DNA from: Bacillota bacterium
GTDB taxonomy: Bacteria; Bacillota; Clostridia; Acetivibrionales; JAEZXR01
Direction: 5' to 3'
DNA length: 64,000 nt
Assembly: GCA_023419605.1 (NCBI GenBank)
Contig: JAEZXR010000018.1
Location: forward strand, 1-64,000
Shown here: piece after piece, positions 1 through 5,534 of the stretch
How positions within the stretch are numbered: position 1 is the first letter of the stretch
Layout of the letters: each line of letters begins with the position of its first letter
Translations under genes and position numbers: made by a program
The notes under the pieces: model-generated
Seen by the model: the letters and a program-made list of their open reading frames with translations, nothing else
The model's database searches: none
Told to the model about the DNA's origin: nothing

Positions 1-246
1 AACAGCCTCTTCAAGAGCTTTTTTAATAGATAGCTTGTCGCGCATATGAACAGATCGTGCTATAGCCTCTACAGCCCCTTGAAACTTACCAATTATCCTT
101 GCATATTCAGTAGGAAGCGAATAAACATTGCCCGAGTTCCTTTGTTTTAGGCCCATAACTTCTTTTTCAAGTTCATTTATCCGAAGCATGAGAACTTCTG
201 GATCATCCGGCTTAATAGCTGTCAATGGATTTTCTGAATCAATCAT
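1..246 (-). CDS. Unrecognised prophage protein, partial (C-terminus outside window)
   Basis: The first 82 codons of a leftward gene are present and the 3' end is cut by the window edge. The ATG follows a clear GGAGAGGTG ribosome binding site. The visible part has an acidic N-terminus, a heptad-like helical stretch (LMLRINELEKEVMGLKQ) and a second helical region ending at the edge. I do not recognise the family. It follows the HTH gene at 249-437 by two bases, so the two are almost certainly co-transcribed and translationally coupled as prophage early genes. Confidence 0.6.
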   Translation of the reverse strand, partial: MIDSENPLTAIKPDDPEVLMLRINELEKEVMGLKQRNSGNVYSLPTEYARIIGKFQGAVEAIARSVHMRDKLSIKKALEEAV

Positions 247-248
247 TT

Positions 249-437
249 TCACCTCTCCCCTCTATACCATCGTTGGCACTCTTTAAGGTCAAATAATGTT
301 CTTTTTTCAATTCTGTGAACAGGCATGCCTTGGATTATGTATCTGAAAATTGTGTTTTTATCACAAAACCACTCTTCACACATTTCTGCTACAGACAGAA
401 GCCCTTCTGTGCCTTGTGGCTTTTTATGTGCCCCCAT
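249..437 (-). CDS. Small helix-turn-helix (excisionase-like) protein
   Basis: A 62-residue protein starting MGAHKKPQGT. The open frame extends further upstream, but this internal ATG is chosen because AGGAAG lies about 8 bases before it. Residues about 12-55 fit a MerR/excisionase-type winged HTH: a start helix (LLSVAEMCEEW), a recognition turn (CDKNTIFRYIIQGMPVHRI) and a short wing (RTLFDLKECQRW). Such proteins serve as excisionases or small regulators in integrative elements. It lies two bases upstream of the next leftward gene. The role is inferred from fold type and context only. Confidence 0.65.
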   Translation of the reverse strand: MGAHKKPQGTEGLLSVAEMCEEWFCDKNTIFRYIIQGMPVHRIEKRTLFDLKECQRWYRGER

Positions 438-478
438 GAAAACCACTTCCTTTCTTACGGGGTCTTGACCTTTTACGC

Positions 479-507
479 TTGTAGATTCCTCCCTAAAGTG
501 GTAAAAT
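479..507 (+). promoter_or_regulatory. Putative promoter of the DUF2321-like gene
   Basis: TTGTAG (479-484) and TAAAAT (502-507) are separated by 17 bases, 24 bases upstream of the ATG at 531. CCTCCCT (about 488-494) and AGGGAGG (about 516-522) form an inverted repeat spanning the -10 and the ribosome binding site, which could be an operator. Assignment is by consensus only. Confidence 0.4.
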
Positions 508-530
508 TTCCTCAAAGGGAGGTATATTAT

Positions 531-1010
531 ATGGGTTATTATCAATTGGGACAAATTTGTTTAAATGGTCATCCTATTACAGGCTCTGCTGATGCTTACC
601 CGGAGTTTGCAAAGAACTTTTGTCCGGATTGTGGTCAAGCAACAATTACAAAGTGCTTAAAATGTGAAGTTAACATCCAAGGCAGTTATTACGCTCCTGG
701 GGTATTAAGTTACAGAGGCTACGAATCTCCAGCATTTTGTCACAACTGTGGATCTCCATATCCTTGGACAGAGGAAAAGTTAAAAGCTGCGCAAGAACTG
801 ATTTATGAGGATGAAGAGTTAAGTGATGATCAAAAGGAAATCTTAAACAAAACATTACCTGACTTAGTTTCTGAAACTCCAAGAACTCAATTAGCTGCGA
901 CAAGATTTAAGAAGATTGTTAATAAGGCTGTAAACTTTACTGGAGAAGGTTTAAAACAAATCCTTATAGAAATTGCAGCAGAATCTGCGAAGAAAATGTT
1001 ATGGCCGTGA
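531..1010 (+). CDS. Zinc-ribbon protein, DUF2321-like
   Basis: A 159-residue protein read opposite to its neighbours. The ATG at 531 is preceded by AAAGGGAGG at good spacing; the longer open frame upstream lacks such a site. The N-terminal 75 residues carry CxxC pairs: CPDCGQ, CLKCEV and CHNCGSPYPW, the last followed by a tryptophan typical of DUF2321 proteins. The rest is helical and ends in a hydrophobic stretch (LKQILIEIAAESAKKML). DUF2321 proteins have no known biochemical role. The isolated rightward orientation inside a leftward prophage cluster suggests a lysogenic-conversion (cargo) gene. Its 3' end overlaps the convergent gene at 999-1184 by 12 bases. Confidence 0.65.
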   Translation: MGYYQLGQICLNGHPITGSADAYPEFAKNFCPDCGQATITKCLKCEVNIQGSYYAPGVLSYRGYESPAFCHNCGSPYPWTEEKLKAAQELIYEDEELSDDQKEILNKTLPDLVSETPRTQLAATRFKKIVNKAVNFTGEGLKQILIEIAAESAKKMLWP

Positions 1011-1184
1011 CCTCTTTCCCAACATGTGAAGTCTATAGCCTGGGCACTTGTCCTGCCCACAGTTATAAGGCTTCTTATTTTTTACCCAACAAATCTCACA
1101 TGTCTCATTCAGTTTTTGCCCGCATTTAGGACAGAAATTTGCAGGTCCATTAATATTTTTATAGCCACAGTGTTGACATTCCAA
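999..1184 (-). CDS. Small double zinc-ribbon protein
   Basis: About 61 residues with two CxxC pairs at the N-terminus (CQHCGYKN and CPKCGQKL), then CEIC and a distal C-x4-C. A TTG start at 1184 is chosen because AAAGGAGG lies about 10 bases upstream; a frame-extending TTG at 1203-1205 would lie inside that ribosome binding site. It is the last of a leftward run of three tiny genes. Small zinc ribbons of this type often bind nucleic acid or protein partners, but nothing specific can be assigned. Confidence 0.55.
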   Translation of the reverse strand: MECQHCGYKNINGPANFCPKCGQKLNETCEICWVKNKKPYNCGQDKCPGYRLHMLGKRSRP

Positions 1185-1214
1185 GATAAGAAACCCTCCT
1201 TTCAAATTTTGAAT

Positions 1215-1346
1215 TTACCAAATCAAATTTGCTATTATGTTGCCGATCAAAACTCCTGTTACTGTTGCCAATGTAACACTCGGGATAAAGTCCAATCTTA
1301 CCTCAAACCTCCTTTTACTGGCTCCAACATATAAAATCTTTATCAC
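1215..1346 (-). CDS. Small hydrophobic (single-helix membrane) protein
   Basis: A 43-codon frame with a GTG start preceded by GGAGGG seven bases away. The C-terminal half is a continuous hydrophobic segment (VTLATVTGVLIGNIIANLIW) that would span a membrane once; the N-terminus is basic (SKRRFEVR). It lies 15 bases downstream of the 59-residue gene and 30 bases upstream of the zinc-ribbon gene, all leftward, which supports translation as part of an operon. Function unknown. Confidence 0.45.
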   Translation of the reverse strand: MIKILYVGASKRRFEVRLDFIPSVTLATVTGVLIGNIIANLIW

Positions 1347-1361
1347 CTTTCCACCCTCCAG

Positions 1362-1541
1362 TTAACATTTTTTAGCTTTTGCCACATCTTCGCGCCTGGC
1401 TTTTTTAACTGCATTTACAGCTTCCGTACTCGAAGGATAGTACATGGTATATGTAACGTGCCCGGCGCTTACCTTGTAAAGCCCTTCTTCCTCAGTTGTT
1501 TCACACCAATACCTTTTATCCCGTGAAGTGTATATCCTCAT
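1362..1541 (-). CDS. Hypothetical 59-residue prophage protein
   Basis: The frame starts MRIYTSRDKRYW after AAAGGGGAACGTAT and ends with a lysine/arginine-rich helix (VKKARREDVAKAKKC). The middle contains an aromatic strand-like stretch (HVTYTMYYPSSTEA). The ribosome binding site, compact spacing to the downstream gene and uninterrupted codons support it as a real gene. No family is recognised. It is the first member of the three-gene small cluster 999-1541. Confidence 0.5.
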   Translation of the reverse strand: MRIYTSRDKRYWCETTEEEGLYKVSAGHVTYTMYYPSSTEAVNAVKKARREDVAKAKKC

Positions 1542-1584
1542 ATACGTTCCCCTTTCCGCTGTTCACAACTTTAACGCCATTTGA

Positions 1585-2289
1585 TTATACATGCCTATCT
1601 TCCGCTTTTGGCAGCCATGCTTTTATATAAGCCATAGCACTACCAAAATCAATTTTTCTTGTATCCCTGTAACTTGGAACTCCAAGCCTGTTGTACAAAT
1701 CATTGTATAGTTGTTTGAAGTATGACCCCTTATGTTTTCTATAGCTAGCAGATTCTTTACCGCCTAATAAGTCTATAACTTTACTTTTTACTGCAAACTG
1801 GATTTCCTTTGCCTGGTTGTATGTAACAGTTATCTGATTGTCAACCTTTTCGTCAAGTGCATTTATTCGAGTCTCGTGTTCCCCGAGCACCTTAACTGTA
1901 TGCTGCAATACTTCAAGGGAAGTTTTGGGTTGTGCAGAATAAAAGCCTGTTTTACGTATTGATTCCACAACATCCCATACCCAATCCATAAATGAGTCTG
2001 CCTTTGGTTGTTGGCTCCAACGGCAAATTTCCATAACACCTTTTGAAGTATAAAGATAGGTTTCGTAAGCCTTTCCGTCAGTTGTAGTCAGATTGGTTAC
2101 AACTGAAAATTTATCCAATCTGTTCTTGTGTCTTTCGTGGATTTTGAAAATTGCTATTCTTGGTTCCACGTATTCAAGGGCTATTCCAATTTGTTCCCTT
2201 GTCATTAGCACAGTTCCATTTTCATCCTGCCAAAAATCGCATTTCACTTTACCGAAGTTTTCTGATTTGATAAGTGTTAGATTTGACAT
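1585..2289 (-). CDS. Phage antirepressor with BRO-N and ORF6C domains
   Basis: A 234-residue protein following TAAGGAGGTTAAT. The N-terminal ~110 residues match the BRO-N fold: a FGKVKCDFWQDENG opening, MTREQIGIALEY as the HTH-like helix, and a YLYTSKGVMEICRWS motif. The C-terminal part (about 130-230) is ORF6C-like, with VIDLLGGKESASYRKH and YNDLYNRLGVPSYRD. Proteins of this architecture bind DNA or the lysogenic repressor and promote induction. The gene is 10 bases downstream of the HTH gene 2300-2578, in the leftward transcript controlled by the divergent operator region. Confidence 0.85.
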   Translation of the reverse strand: MSNLTLIKSENFGKVKCDFWQDENGTVLMTREQIGIALEYVEPRIAIFKIHERHKNRLDKFSVVTNLTTTDGKAYETYLYTSKGVMEICRWSQQPKADSFMDWVWDVVESIRKTGFYSAQPKTSLEVLQHTVKVLGEHETRINALDEKVDNQITVTYNQAKEIQFAVKSKVIDLLGGKESASYRKHKGSYFKQLYNDLYNRLGVPSYRDTRKIDFGSAMAYIKAWLPKAEDRHV

Positions 2290-2299
2290 ATTAACCTCC

Positions 2300-2578
2300 T
2301 TATTTCGACATCATAGTTTCTTTTTGCTTCTTGCTTGCATACCTATACAGCGGGCTTTCTTCTGAAACTTTAATAGTTTTTACTTCTTCAGCCTCAACAT
2401 TCCTTTTGCACCCATCTGCTAACCACTCTAAAAGCAATCCTTTGTGAAACCTCCATTTATTCTTTATCTTTTTTGCTGGTATCTCTCCTTTGTGAGCTAA
2501 CACTGAAAGCGAATTTTTGTTAATTTGAAGAAATTCAGCAGCCTGTGTTATGCACATTACCTCTGGATAATCACCCAT
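2300..2578 (-). CDS. Excisionase-family HTH DNA-binding protein
   Basis: A 92-residue protein whose first 55 residues form a MerR/excisionase-type HTH (MCITQAAEFLQINKNSLSVL, then a wing with IPAKKIKNKWRFHKG). The tail is charged. It is preceded by a good ribosome binding site (AAGGGAGGGACATT). It may act as an excisionase together with the integrase, or as an early regulator. It is in the same leftward transcript as the Cro-like and antirepressor genes. Confidence 0.75.
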   Translation of the reverse strand: MGDYPEVMCITQAAEFLQINKNSLSVLAHKGEIPAKKIKNKWRFHKGLLLEWLADGCKRNVEAEEVKTIKVSEESPLYRYASKKQKETMMSK

Positions 2579-2647
2579 AATGTCCCTCCTTTCCCTTCAT
2601 TTTTTTGTTAGTGACTGACGTTCATAGTACATTTGCACTTATGATTT

Positions 2648-2890
2648 TCAAGCTCCCCTCCTTTGAGTCGTTACTGGAAAAATCTCTTCCATGCTAACTT
2701 TAAATGCAGATGCTATAGCCTTTCTACTATTCAATCGCGGATAATTGGTTCCATTTTCCCATCCCCAATATATTCTTTTGTCCGTCCCACACTTTTCTGC
2801 GGCTTCCTCTTGCGACCATCTATTAATAGTTCTTAGTACTGCAATCTTCTGGTTCCATGTCAAATTTTGAACTAATTCAATAATTTTCAT
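2648..2890 (-). CDS. Cro-like XRE-family regulator
   Basis: About 80 residues starting MKIIELVQNL; the ATG at 2890 has AAAGGGG seven bases upstream, while the upstream GTG overlaps that site. An XRE HTH covers residues ~14-70 (WSQEEAAEKCGTDKRIYWGWENG, then PRLNSRKAIASAFKVSMEEI). As the first leftward gene facing the CI-like repressor across a multi-operator region, it occupies the Cro position of a lysis-lysogeny switch. Confidence 0.8.
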   Translation of the reverse strand: MKIIELVQNLTWNQKIAVLRTINRWSQEEAAEKCGTDKRIYWGWENGTNYPRLNSRKAIASAFKVSMEEIFPVTTQRRGA

Positions 2891-2913
2891 TTCAATCGCC
2901 CCTTTCACGATTA

Positions 2914-2942
2914 ATAATATCAGTATTTCTGATAATTATCAA
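2914..2942 (-). promoter_or_regulatory. Leftward early promoter of the prophage
   Basis: On the minus strand TTGATA (2942-2937), a 17-base spacer and TATTAT (2919-2914) precede the cro-like gene by 24 bases. Operator O1 (2918-2934) fills the spacer and touches the -10, so bound repressor would exclude RNA polymerase. Confidence 0.65.
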
Positions 2943-3049
2943 AACCAGATTATCGCTAATTCTGATATTTTTAATGGATTATCATTTATAATCATAATTT
3001 TCCTTTACTTTTCTCAAAATAGTTGACTAATTATCATAAATAGTGATAA
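2918..3049. promoter_or_regulatory. Repressor operators TATCA-N7-TGATA (three sites plus one degenerate)
   Basis: The 17-bp dyad TATCA-N7-TGATA occurs at 2918-2934 and 3032-3048, with TATCG as one half-site at 2951-2967. A weaker copy at 2980-2996 has TCATA as its right half. The sites lie in and between the two divergent promoters. The spacing and shared consensus are seen directly; binding by the repressor at 3116 or the Cro-like protein is inferred. Confidence 0.65.
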
Positions 3050-3052
3050 AAT
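3023..3052 (+). promoter_or_regulatory. Promoter of the repressor-integrase unit
   Basis: TTGACT (3023-3028) and TAAAAT (3047-3052) with an 18-base spacer. The operator at 3032-3048 lies within the spacer and overlaps the -10, which would give repression or autoregulation of the repressor gene. Confidence 0.6.
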
Positions 3053-3115
3053 GTGAATAACAGACTAATTATTGGAAAAAATATTTTATTAGATTAACAA
3101 ATGGAGAGTGGTAAA

Positions 3116-3919
3116 ATGTCTCAGGGGCGCTTAAATATGGGGCAGAAAATCAAGAGTTTACGCAAAGAACGGAAGTTAACACAGAAAAAGTTAGCTGAAA
3201 ATATTGGTGTTGGACAAAGTTATATCGCCGACTTAGAAAATGGAAAATCTCAACCTAGCTTAAAAGTATTAAAGGAAATAGCTAGAGTCTTGGATGTGCC
3301 AGTAGGTTTGTTATTAGAGGAAGAAGAAACAATAAATAAAATTGCAGAAGAATTTTATAAAGTTACCCAGTTTTCCGGCGGAATGGAAAACCTTTCTGAG
3401 AATGAGAAAAGAGAAATTCTAAAATTAACAGCTATTCATCAACCGGATTCATTTTATGAACTTGACGATGATATAAGAAGCACAATTAATGAGGCAATTT
3501 CTTCAAGCCCATACCCAACATTCAATTTAGTAAAAATCCCTGTAATGGGTGTAATCCGTGCCGGTGAGCCAATGTATGCGGATCAAAATATTATCGGATA
3601 CGAATACCTTCCTGACGAAATCGTAAAGGGTGGGGAATATTTCGGATTGAAAGTTACTGGAGACAGCATGAACTTAGTTCCAATTTTGGACCAACAAATT
3701 GTAGTGGTTAGAAAACAAGATATTGTTGAAAATGGAGAAATCGCCGTTGTAATAGTAGACGGTGAAGATGCTACAGTAAAAAGGTTTTATCATACCGATA
3801 CAACAGTTACATTGATGCCACAGAGTAGCAACCCTGACTATGTGCCGAGAATTATTGACACTATGAAAACAGAGGTTAGAGTGGTTGGTAAGGTTGTTAA
3901 GGGGATAATAAGTTACTGA
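3116..3919 (+). CDS. LexA/CI-like phage repressor (XRE HTH plus S24 peptidase)
   Basis: A 267-residue protein. The ATG at 3116 is chosen because GGAGAG lies seven bases upstream; the ATG at 3101 overlaps that site, and 3137 is a later alternative. Residues ~10-65 are an XRE HTH (MGQKIKSLRKERKLTQKKLA). Residues ~140-260 are a LexA-type S24 domain with the scissile Ala-Gly in VIRAGEP (about 149-150), the catalytic Ser in GDSMN (about 184) and Lys in ATVKRF (about 222). All residues needed for RecA-stimulated self-cleavage are present. It maintains lysogeny, and DNA damage would inactivate it. The integrase starts 12 bases after its stop. Confidence 0.9.
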   Translation: MSQGRLNMGQKIKSLRKERKLTQKKLAENIGVGQSYIADLENGKSQPSLKVLKEIARVLDVPVGLLLEEEETINKIAEEFYKVTQFSGGMENLSENEKREILKLTAIHQPDSFYELDDDIRSTINEAISSSPYPTFNLVKIPVMGVIRAGEPMYADQNIIGYEYLPDEIVKGGEYFGLKVTGDSMNLVPILDQQIVVVRKQDIVENGEIAVVIVDGEDATVKRFYHTDTTVTLMPQSSNPDYVPRIIDTMKTEVRVVGKVVKGIISY

Positions 3920-3931
3920 TTTAGGAAAGGG

Positions 3932-5197
3932 ATGAGTGTTTTTATGGCACAGATTTTTAAGCGTAAAAATGGATATTCAATACGCTTCTATCTTCCAAAG
4001 GATGAAATTACCGGAAAAAGGGAAAGAGTATACTTGGAGGACTTCAAAACCGAAAAGGATGCAGAAATGGCAATGATGGAGTACCTTGTTAATCACAAAA
4101 AAGGCTATGTTGTAAACAAGGACATATCTCTAGCTGAGTATCTTGAAAGATGGTTTCGGGACTATGCTGAGTTCAATGTTGGTGTAAGAACTAAAAGGAG
4201 ATATGCAGAATTTATAAATCTACATATTATTCCTGCTCTTGGAAAATTAAAGCTTTGCGATCTAAAACCTGGGTATATACAAGCTTTTTACACAAATCTT
4301 ATGAAGGACACTATTATAGATATAGACGCGAAAGACAATTGTGAAAGCAGTGTAAAAAAGACGGTAAAAGGGTTATCGTCAACAACAGTACTTCATATAC
4401 ACAGAATGTTACATCTTGCTTTAAAATACGCTGTTACATGGCAATATATTTCCTTTAACCCATGCGATTCCGTTAAGGCCCCAAGAAAATCAAAATATGA
4501 AATAGAATTTCTTGATGATGAACAAATTGAAACTTTTCTAAATGCTGTAAAGGGAGAAGATACTTTTATTGCTCAATATATAGCTACTACAACAGGAATG
4601 CGATTAGGAGAAGTATGCGGGCTGCAAATAGGGGATGTCAATATAAAAGACAAGACTTTCACAGTAACAAATGGGTTTCAACGAGTTGAGGGTGCTATGG
4701 AACTCGGGAGTACAAAAACTAAAAGTAGTAAAAGAATTGTACCTATGTTGCCAGGTACAGAAAAGGTTATTGAATGCTATATAAAACAACGCGAACAATG
4801 GAAAAGAGAAAATTCTTCGATTTATCATGAAAGTTACTTTTTTTGTATTCATCCAGACGGATCTCCACTATTGCCCGATAATGTTTCGAAAGTTTTTAAA
4901 AAATATGCTCGTAAACTTGGATTCCCCGACGCAACATTTCATAGTTTACGGCACTCGCATGCATCATGGTTGCTACGAAATAACGTTCATCCAAAAGTAG
5001 TTTCGGAAAGACTTGGACATGCATCAGTAAACATCACATTAGACATATATTCGCACCTTATACCTAATCTCCAGGAACAGATTATAAAGGGTTTAGATTC
5101 AAAGATATTCCTTGATACCGCCAATGAGCCTGACGAACCACAAGGGAAAAATATAATTGACTTTGCAAGCAGAAAAAAGTCTTTAGGCACGGTTTAG
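3932..5197 (+). CDS. int: Tyrosine recombinase/integrase
   Basis: A 421-residue phage-type integrase. The N-terminal ~60 residues form the arm-binding domain (FKRKNGYSIRFYL, the Int-Tn916/AP2-like type). A SAM-like core-binding domain spans ~65-180 and the catalytic domain ~190-385. The catalytic residues are visible: Arg224 in TGMRLGE, His337 and Arg340 in HSLRHSHAS, His363 in LGHASV, and Tyr373 in DIYSHL. The start could also be the ATG at 3944. It is co-directional with the repressor, 12 bases away, suggesting one transcript. It lies beside a tRNA-Arg 3' end, its presumed attachment site. Confidence 0.93.
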   Translation: MSVFMAQIFKRKNGYSIRFYLPKDEITGKRERVYLEDFKTEKDAEMAMMEYLVNHKKGYVVNKDISLAEYLERWFRDYAEFNVGVRTKRRYAEFINLHIIPALGKLKLCDLKPGYIQAFYTNLMKDTIIDIDAKDNCESSVKKTVKGLSSTTVLHIHRMLHLALKYAVTWQYISFNPCDSVKAPRKSKYEIEFLDDEQIETFLNAVKGEDTFIAQYIATTTGMRLGEVCGLQIGDVNIKDKTFTVTNGFQRVEGAMELGSTKTKSSKRIVPMLPGTEKVIECYIKQREQWKRENSSIYHESYFFCIHPDGSPLLPDNVSKVFKKYARKLGFPDATFHSLRHSHASWLLRNNVHPKVVSERLGHASVNITLDIYSHLIPNLQEQIIKGLDSKIFLDTANEPDEPQGKNIIDFASRKKSLGTV

Positions 5198-5236
5198 GCA
5201 TACGACCTGCGGTTTTAATAAACTTCTAAAAACAAG

Positions 5237-5267
5237 AAAACCGCCAAGCCTTGCGACTAGCGGTTTT
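5237..5267. terminator. Bidirectional terminator between int and tRNA-Arg
   Basis: AAAACCGC (5237-5244) and GCGGTTTT (5260-5267) form a stem with T-runs on both strands. It sits between the integrase and the convergent tRNA gene and could end both transcripts. Confidence 0.7.
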
Positions 5268-5270
5268 TAC

Positions 5271-5347
5271 TGGTGTACCCAAGAGGATTCGAACCTCCGG
5301 CCTGCGGTTTAGGAAACCGACGCTCTATCCTGCTGAGCTATGGGTAC
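5271..5347 (-). tRNA. tRNA-Arg (anticodon CCT)
   Basis: On the minus strand the acceptor stem GTACCCA pairs with TGGGTAC, followed by discriminator A and an encoded CCA (5273-5271). The D-arm (AGCTCAGCAGGATAGAGC), the anticodon loop TTCCTAA giving CCT, and the T-arm GGTTCGAATCC are all present. The 3' end faces the integrase gene, so the attachment-site core is expected to lie in its 3' half. Confidence 0.93.
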
Positions 5348-5368
5348 ATATGTGAAAGGACGCTTACT

Positions 5369-5397
5369 AGTATACAAGAAAATTCCTTCTTTTGCAA
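5369..5397 (-). promoter_or_regulatory. Promoter of tRNA-Arg(CCT)
   Basis: TTGCAA (5397-5392), a 17-base spacer and TATACT (5374-5369) lie 22 bases upstream of the tRNA 5' end on the minus strand. Confidence 0.65.
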
Positions 5398-5534
5398 GAG
5401 GATTTTTCATCCAACCGTAAAAAACTTCACTCCAGTATAAATAACAATGCTTAAAACCCCGATATAATACATATAGGCTGGGGCTAGAAATTCTTTCGCC
5501 GCGCCTTAGCAAATAAATCCAATGGAGGATTATC

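Larger units (their letters stand above)
1..5347. mobile_element. Right end of integrated prophage or integrative element at tRNA-Arg
   Basis: The segment carries a tyrosine integrase, a LexA/CI-type repressor, a divergent operator region, a BRO/ORF6C antirepressor and a leftward cluster of small HTH and zinc-ribbon genes. These are the typical lysogeny module of Firmicutes temperate phages and integrative elements. The integrase stops 73 bp from the 3' end of a tRNA-Arg gene, the usual arrangement for integration into a tRNA 3' end. The element continues to the left beyond the window, so its other attachment site, structural genes and identity (phage or conjugative element) cannot be judged here. 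Confidence 0.8.

Noticed and set aside
1026..1334. Rightward open frame of about 100 codons opposite the small leftward genes.
   Set aside because: No ribosome binding site and no recognisable domain; three leftward frames with good ribosome binding sites explain the same DNA.
5208..5312. CCTGCGGTTT occurs both after the integrase stop (about 5208-5217) and inside tRNA-Arg, suggesting a short attachment repeat.
   Set aside because: Ten bases close together on the same side of the integrase are not the expected left/right attachment pair; the true partner should be at the far end of the element.
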